Assembly: GCA_040399685.1 (NCBI GenBank)
Contig: JBBART010000009.1
Location: forward strand, 90,798-154,797
Length of the DNA: 64,000 bases
Direction of reading: 5' to 3'
Origin: CAIQQQ01 sp040399685
GTDB lineage: Bacteria > Pseudomonadota > Alphaproteobacteria > Acetobacterales > Acetobacteraceae
Shown here in pieces: positions 59,846 to 64,000 of the stretch. A model generated the notes under the pieces. The model was given only the letters and a program-made list of their open reading frames with translations, had not been told where the DNA came from and did not search any database. Each line of letters opens with the position of its first letter. Positions within the stretch are counted from its first letter, which is position 1. Both the position numbers and the translations under genes were made by a program.

Positions 59846-61156
59846 TTATATACGCATGTGCAAACCCAAAATCGCGACGTTCTTGTTGTAGTCAAACACA
59901 GGCTGGTTAGAGTTAATTTTCGAAAAATTATACTCAAAACGAACACCGACAGAGTCGGTTAGGTAATATGTGCTATTGAAACCAAAACGCGAGATCTTGT
60001 CGTTACGCGCGCTACCGGAATACTTAACGGCGCTATAAGCGGCGTTGGTCGAAAGATCTATTTTTGTTGAGTAGTTATACGTCGCAACGGCCGTGACAGT
60101 ATCTGATTTTGTCAAGGTACCAACAGAACCGGAGAGCACGGTTGAAGGTGTGATCGATTGGTCCGCCGTTACGCTGGCGATGAGATCGCGCGTTGGCGTC
60201 CATGACACTCGCCCGCCAAACGTGACGCCGGACAGATCACGGTTTCCGATAGCACCGCTGCCCCGGTTGACAACCTGATAGCCGCCAAACACCTCACCGC
60301 GAAACAGGCTGAGACGATCCGTGCCAACGCCACCGATCACCGTATAACCCGTCGCCGGGACGCCGGTGCCGAAATCATACTGGGTCACCTTCGGCTCCAC
60401 GAATGCGTAACCATCCGACAGGAACCGGAAGCCCGCGCGCGCATGGGTGGAATATTGCAGGAGATCGCGGCTGCTCTGCGACAACGTTGCGCCGCTGGTT
60501 GTCCGAGCATTGTCGTAGAGGGCATCAGACACGTCCGCACCGGCAGAAACAAACGCCTGGCTGAAATTCTTGTTCACCGCCAGCGAGCTGGAGTATGTGA
60601 CGTAGCTTACCGGCTCTACAAAAACCGAATTCGCGCCACCACCCGCACCCGTGGCGCTGACCGCACTCACCTGGTCCTGACTCCGCGACACGCCGCCCTG
60701 ATAGATAATATTAAGACCACGATCGATTTCATATGCATGCGTCAGGTTTGCAGCGCCCGAAAATGTATCCGCCCCTTTGACGTTCGGAAGCGCGTTCGCC
60801 TCACCAACCAGCGAAATCGTCGTATTGTGAATTCCGGTTGTCCGCTTGAGATTAACCCCGGGCCGGATCACCCCACCCCAGCTGCCCTTGGTGTTGGTGC
60901 GCGACGCATAAACGTTGTCATTGTAAAGCGTGCCGACGGTCAGCTCGGGGAGAATGACCCACTCCCCCGCAACGACACCAAACTTTTTTTCCTCGCCTTT
61001 GGCGAAGGGGTCCGCCTTGCTGCGCTCAACGCTGTCAATCGCGCCCTTGACCTCCTCAACGCCAGCCACCGTCGCGGCATTTGATGTCGCTGAGCCAAGC
61101 CCTGCGAAGATGACGGCCGTGCTGGCAAGGAGGCACACGCGGAAAGACTGGTTCAT
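59846..61156 (-). CDS. Outer membrane beta-barrel protein of the EPS locus
   Basis: A 436-residue exported protein; the start at 61156 (MNQSFRVCLLASTAVIFAGLGSATSNA signal) has GGAG about 8 nt upstream, better than the ATG at 61180. The mature part is alternating amphipathic strands (LPELTVGTLYNDNVYASRTN; YAFVEPKVTQYDFGTGV; GVRFEYNFSKINS) ending in a strand LGLHMRI, as in porin-like barrels of the BBP2_2 type found in polysaccharide clusters. It is the first gene of the minus-strand operon and may be the outer membrane conduit that works with the short export lipoprotein. Confidence 0.85.
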   Translation of the reverse strand: MNQSFRVCLLASTAVIFAGLGSATSNAATVAGVEEVKGAIDSVERSKADPFAKGEEKKFGVVAGEWVILPELTVGTLYNDNVYASRTNTKGSWGGVIRPGVNLKRTTGIHNTTISLVGEANALPNVKGADTFSGAANLTHAYEIDRGLNIIYQGGVSRSQDQVSAVSATGAGGGANSVFVEPVSYVTYSSSLAVNKNFSQAFVSAGADVSDALYDNARTTSGATLSQSSRDLLQYSTHARAGFRFLSDGYAFVEPKVTQYDFGTGVPATGYTVIGGVGTDRLSLFRGEVFGGYQVVNRGSGAIGNRDLSGVTFGGRVSWTPTRDLIASVTADQSITPSTVLSGSVGTLTKSDTVTAVATYNYSTKIDLSTNAAYSAVKYSGSARNDKISRFGFNSTYYLTDSVGVRFEYNFSKINSNQPVFDYNKNVAILGLHMRI

Positions 61157-62049
61157 TTGCAAGGCTCCACTTATCGACATGGCAAAAGGCAGGTTGCCTG
61201 ACGCTTTTCAAACACACATGACGCCAGAAGAGTTTTTATGAACCAACCCATTCTCAGCCAGCACAATAGCCAATGGGCAACGAACTGACGACCGCCCCCT
61301 CACGCACCAAAACACAATCGCATGCATCGACAGATCGATCACGAAAACGTTATCTACTTCACCAATTCATTTCGACCTGCCGCCACATCGCAGGCTTTTC
61401 GACATGGAGAACGTTCGCATGACCCTAAAGTGTCAGTTGTGTGCGTAGCAGTCCGGTAACGGAGAGTAAACTTTTTATTAACAAAAACAGCCAGCTTTTC
61501 CACGCCCACTGAAACGAACCACATCAGTGGACACGGCAGGCCGCCGGCATACGCAACGCTCCGAACGGTGAGCGCAGATGCCAGAGCATGCCTTCGCGCT
61601 CTGATCATATCGAGCTTGTTGAATGATATATCATCAGAAAGTGGCAACTATAGAATTTGTATATATTTGTAGTTAAATGTTCTTTTTTCGTAAAGAACAG
61701 CAGCTCCGTTTCGTAATGTTGAGGGTGTTTCTGCCGAAGTGCCGCCATCCGCCCCCACCAATCGCACACCTGCGCTGGGTTAAACGTTTTCTTAAGGGTC
61801 TCCTCGGTAGTTTGAGCAGGGCAGGCCTTTGGGGCGGCCCTACTCCGCCTGCGTGCTTGATCTGACAACAAACGGCTTCCAACACTTCCCACTAATCTGT
61901 TCCGGAGAGACGTCCATGCGGGGCTGCATCGTAAACGTCGCTTGTCCGCCAGGGACCTGCGGCCTCTCTCGCGCCCCACACCGAACCGGTGTTGGGGCCG
62001 TTTTAACGAGGCCGTTACCAGGCACTGCCAGGCGCAGGCAGACCTGGGC
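61157..62049. other. Long non-coding region upstream of the EPS operon
   Basis: About 890 nt without a convincing gene. The part next to the barrel gene (61157-61500) is the presumed EPS promoter and leader region; around 61620-61700 the sequence is strongly AT-rich. Several short frames here (for example 61605-62126 minus) lack coding character. No riboswitch fold or conserved operator was recognised. Confidence 0.5.
61679..61698. repeat. Degenerate relative of the paired-hairpin repeat
   Basis: A 20-nt hairpin (GTTCTTT, 6-nt loop, AAAGAAC) resembles one arm of the elements at 1246-1363, 13016-13135 and 20039-20153, but the second hairpin and the conserved flanks are missing. It may be a remnant or simply a similar terminator. 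Confidence 0.4.
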
Positions 62050-62556
62050 GTGAAATTATTCCGCGGCATCATTGTTGGCCTTCCCGTCTCACTGGCGCTG
62101 TGGGTCTTGCTGGTCACTGGCTGCACTTACGTGACGCGGGATTCGGCCACTGTGCGCGTCACTGGTTTTATCGACAGGGACAGCTACGCCGAGTTCTCTC
62201 GGCTGATAGACGACCACACCCTCGTTGTACTTGACAGCGATGGCGGCCTCGTCGCCCCAGCCGCCCGGATGGCGGGGTTGATCAGCACACGCCGCGCTGA
62301 CACGCGCACGGAGAGCCGGTGTGCAAGCGCCTGTGCGCTGGCGTTTAGCGCAGGGACCCACCGTTCCATTGGGCGCGACGGCCGAATTGGCGTGCATCGT
62401 TCCGATGCAGGGCCCGTGGTCGATCAGGCGATGGGCGATCTTATGTCCAGCTTCGGAACGCCCAAGAGCATTGTTCAGACCATGCTCGCCACACCCAATC
62501 ATTCGATTCACTGGCTGTCCAAAGAGGAGTTACGCCAATGGGGTGTTTCGAAATGA
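62050..62556 (+). CDS. Membrane-anchored ClpP-like protein (COG3904 type)
   Basis: A 168-residue protein read from the GTG at 62050. The N-terminal helix (IIVGLPVSLALWVLLVTGC) ends in a lipobox-like VTGC, so it is a lipoprotein or membrane-anchored. The rest follows the ClpP/crotonase pattern: VVLDSDGGLVAPAARMAGLI (like NSPGG), then SRCASACALAFSAGTHR with the candidate nucleophile Ser, and RIGVHRSDAG with the His. This matches predicted periplasmic proteins of COG3904. Substrate unknown. It lies on the opposite strand to the flanking polysaccharide genes. The frame extends upstream to 61942 without signal. Confidence 0.7.
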   Translation: MKLFRGIIVGLPVSLALWVLLVTGCTYVTRDSATVRVTGFIDRDSYAEFSRLIDDHTLVVLDSDGGLVAPAARMAGLISTRRADTRTESRCASACALAFSAGTHRSIGRDGRIGVHRSDAGPVVDQAMGDLMSSFGTPKSIVQTMLATPNHSIHWLSKEELRQWGVSK

Positions 62557-62561
62557 TCGGC

Positions 62562-63779
62562 CTAAGCGTTTGCGGCGGGGATGAGTAATTCAGCCGACAG
62601 GGATTTTATCAGGGACAGCAGATGCATAGCGTTTTGCTCCAGATCATAGCGGGTTTGGAAACAGGCGCGTGCCTGATGGCCAATTGCCTCGCGTTCGGCA
62701 GGCGAAAGCGTGCACATGTCATGCAAGCCCGTGGCAATCGCCTCAACATCGTCGTTGACGACGATCCCCGCCCCGTCCGCTTCGATCTCCCGCCAGATAT
62801 TGACCTTGTTGGTGATAAGAACCGGCTTGGACAGCGCCATCGCCTCGGCCACCACAATGCCAAAATTCTCCTGGTGTGATGGCAATGCGAAGAACTCGGC
62901 AGACCGAAAAGCGCCCCATTTGGCGTCTCCCGACAGCATTCCTGGCCAATGAGTGCGAGCGCTGACACCAAGCTCGTTCGTCAGCTTTTGCAGCTCGCCT
63001 TTCAGGCCGTCACTGTCCGGGCCAGCGATCACCAGATCGATATCCGGGAAATCTGACGCATGGCGGGCGAAGGCTTTGATGAGCAGATCAATGCCCTTCT
63101 TGGGATGAATGCGGCTTAAAAAGAGGATAAACTTCCGTTCGCCCAAGTGCGGCAACCGTGCCGCGAACGCGCTTCGCTGAACATCAGCGTCGCCGCCAAT
63201 ATCGCGGGTGCCATACCCAATGACATGCTCGCGAGCCTGGTAAGGCGAAAACGACTGGGGGGCGAGTTCGCGTTCTTCATCGCAGGTGAACATCACGCCG
63301 CGCGCATCGCGCAGAACCTTGTGTTCGAACAACTTCCAAAAGATCGTCTTGAAAAATGTTTTGGTCGGATAGGCCCGATTGAACCAAGGATCGAGCATAC
63401 CGTGGGTAAACACGAAATACGGGACATCCAACCGGTGCAACGCCCGCCAGCTGCCATAGGATGCGTAATTCCACAACCCATTGATGATAACGGCATCGTA
63501 ATCCTGGGCGTGCGCCTTCAACCAACTGGTGAGGCGCGGGGTGTAGCCATACCGAAGCAAAGGCCAGATGCTACGGAGCAGCCGATACCAAAGCCCGGTG
63601 GCACCAACAGCGAATACCGGCACCGGCGCGTTCGCGACCCATGGGGCGTTGGGATTGTCCAAGGACAAAATATGGCGTTCGCGGCCATGCGCCAACCATA
63701 CGGCGGAGCTCGAAAATACGCCTTCGATGGGCCCTCCCCCTCTGGGATCGACCGAGGCAATCACGTGAAGGACCTTCAC
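62562..63779 (-). CDS. Glycosyltransferase, GT4-like
   Basis: A 405-residue GT4 enzyme: MKVLHVIASVDPRGGGPIEGVF, VIINGLWNYASYGSWRAL, YFVFTHGMLDPWF (the HGML motif of WcaI/WbdM-like transferases), KFILFLSRIHPKKGIDLLIKAFARH, and ALPSHQENFGIVVAEAMALSKPVLITNKVN with the donor-site E-x7-E. Its stop is 6 nt from the convergent ClpP-like gene. It is separated from the main EPS operon by about 1.4 kb and may belong to a second group of polysaccharide genes continuing beyond the window. Confidence 0.9.
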   Translation of the reverse strand: MKVLHVIASVDPRGGGPIEGVFSSSAVWLAHGRERHILSLDNPNAPWVANAPVPVFAVGATGLWYRLLRSIWPLLRYGYTPRLTSWLKAHAQDYDAVIINGLWNYASYGSWRALHRLDVPYFVFTHGMLDPWFNRAYPTKTFFKTIFWKLFEHKVLRDARGVMFTCDEERELAPQSFSPYQAREHVIGYGTRDIGGDADVQRSAFAARLPHLGERKFILFLSRIHPKKGIDLLIKAFARHASDFPDIDLVIAGPDSDGLKGELQKLTNELGVSARTHWPGMLSGDAKWGAFRSAEFFALPSHQENFGIVVAEAMALSKPVLITNKVNIWREIEADGAGIVVNDDVEAIATGLHDMCTLSPAEREAIGHQARACFQTRYDLEQNAMHLLSLIKSLSAELLIPAANA

Positions 63780-63954
63780 GCGTCGCCCCTGATAACGGTC
63801 GCGCTGTCACATGGCCGATCCATCATCACATAAACGCCTTAACCGGAATGTTCATATATCCTTAAGGAGTTTGTGGTGCGATGGCCAGCAGATCGTTCTG
63901 ATATGGTGTGGTCAAGCCTGTCCCATTGCCTGTCAGTGGCCGCGCGCCTAGAGC

Positions 63955-63985
63955 GCGTTGACATTCAGCATGTCCAGATGAACGC
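63955..63985. repeat. Imperfect palindrome at the window end
   Basis: GCGTT/AACGC outer arms and GACAT/ATGTC inner arms around TCAGC, preceded by CTAGAGC. The layout resembles short palindromic repeats of alphaproteobacteria, but only this copy is visible. The rest of 63780-64000 contains no gene that I can support. Confidence 0.3.
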
Positions 63986-64000
63986 ACTGACGACGGATAG

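Noticed and set aside
61798..61809. Second ops-like site (CTCGGTAGTTTG) on the plus strand
   Set aside because: Only 8 of 12 positions match and it is not ahead of a polysaccharide operon in the right direction; background level.
61605..62126. 173-codon minus-strand frame upstream of the EPS operon
   Set aside because: Arg/Ser-rich shadow composition, overlaps the better supported ClpP-like gene, and no ribosome site.
1..64000. tRNA, rRNA, CRISPR arrays, insertion sequences and prophage genes
   Set aside because: Looked for on both strands; no cloverleaf-like sequence, repeat-spacer array, transposase or phage gene was recognised.

Overview
The window is high-GC chromosomal DNA that reads like an alphaproteobacterium, most probably an acetic acid bacterium or relative (Acetobacteraceae). 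Supporting points are FixL/FixJ-style regulation, a class Ia ribonucleotide reductase without ATP cone, a eukaryote-like NADP isocitrate dehydrogenase, a PadR/DUF2218 pair, and a dispersed intergenic repeat of T-rich and A-rich hairpins that I associate with that family. The family assignment is inference. No rRNA, tRNA, CRISPR array, transposase or phage gene was seen.

Layout. 0.1-3.4 kb: nrdA and nrdB on the minus strand behind two NrdR-like boxes. 3.5-10 kb: a class V aminotransferase, an ArsC/Spx-like protein, a small unknown protein and a 1486-residue CheB-CheR-PAS-kinase-receiver-receiver-LuxR fusion. 10.4-14 kb: an FMN reductase, then sulfur amino acid genes (metY-like, an Lrp regulator fused to it by a 1-nt overlap, cysE). 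14.3-18 kb: PadR plus DUF2218, then an SsuABC/TauABC-like importer. 18-22.6 kb: an Old Yellow Enzyme homologue, pyridoxal kinase, an NdvA-like exporter and a CBS protein. 22.6-26.2 kb: an unknown protein and a FixJ/FixL-like pair. 26.3-37.8 kb: an envelope block with PbpC, a thioester alpha-2-macroglobulin, ChaC, MscL and a hybrid kinase split by an in-frame TGA. 38-40.2 kb: icd and a Tat-exported dienelactone hydrolase homologue.

40.2-63.8 kb is an exopolysaccharide locus, almost all on the minus strand. Transcription order is: beta-barrel outer membrane protein, WcaJ-like initiating phosphosugar transferase, short Wza-like export lipoprotein, PPP phosphatase, Ala-rich secreted protein, O-antigen ligase/polymerase family protein, Wzc-like tyrosine autokinase, a small membrane protein, an RfaH/NusG paralogue, WcaI-like glycosyltransferase, GDP-fucose synthase, flippase, Wzy-like polymerase and three glycosyltransferases. 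A further glycosyltransferase and a WcaF-like acetyltransferase lie at the distal end. The distal part (about 40.8-47.5 kb) is clearly AT-rich and looks like a transferred, exchangeable structure-specific cassette. The proximal part is the conserved export and regulation machinery.

The most interesting observation is that the 165-nt gap directly downstream of the RfaH-like gene carries, in the transcribed orientation, an 11-nt match to the enterobacterial ops element, with a plausible promoter upstream. This suggests an RfaH/ops antitermination circuit controlling the long glycosyltransferase cassette. Other leads are the short OPX/beta-barrel export pair, the kinase/phosphatase pairing, the very large CheBR fusion kinase, the interrupted hybrid kinase and the three-copy paired-hairpin repeat.
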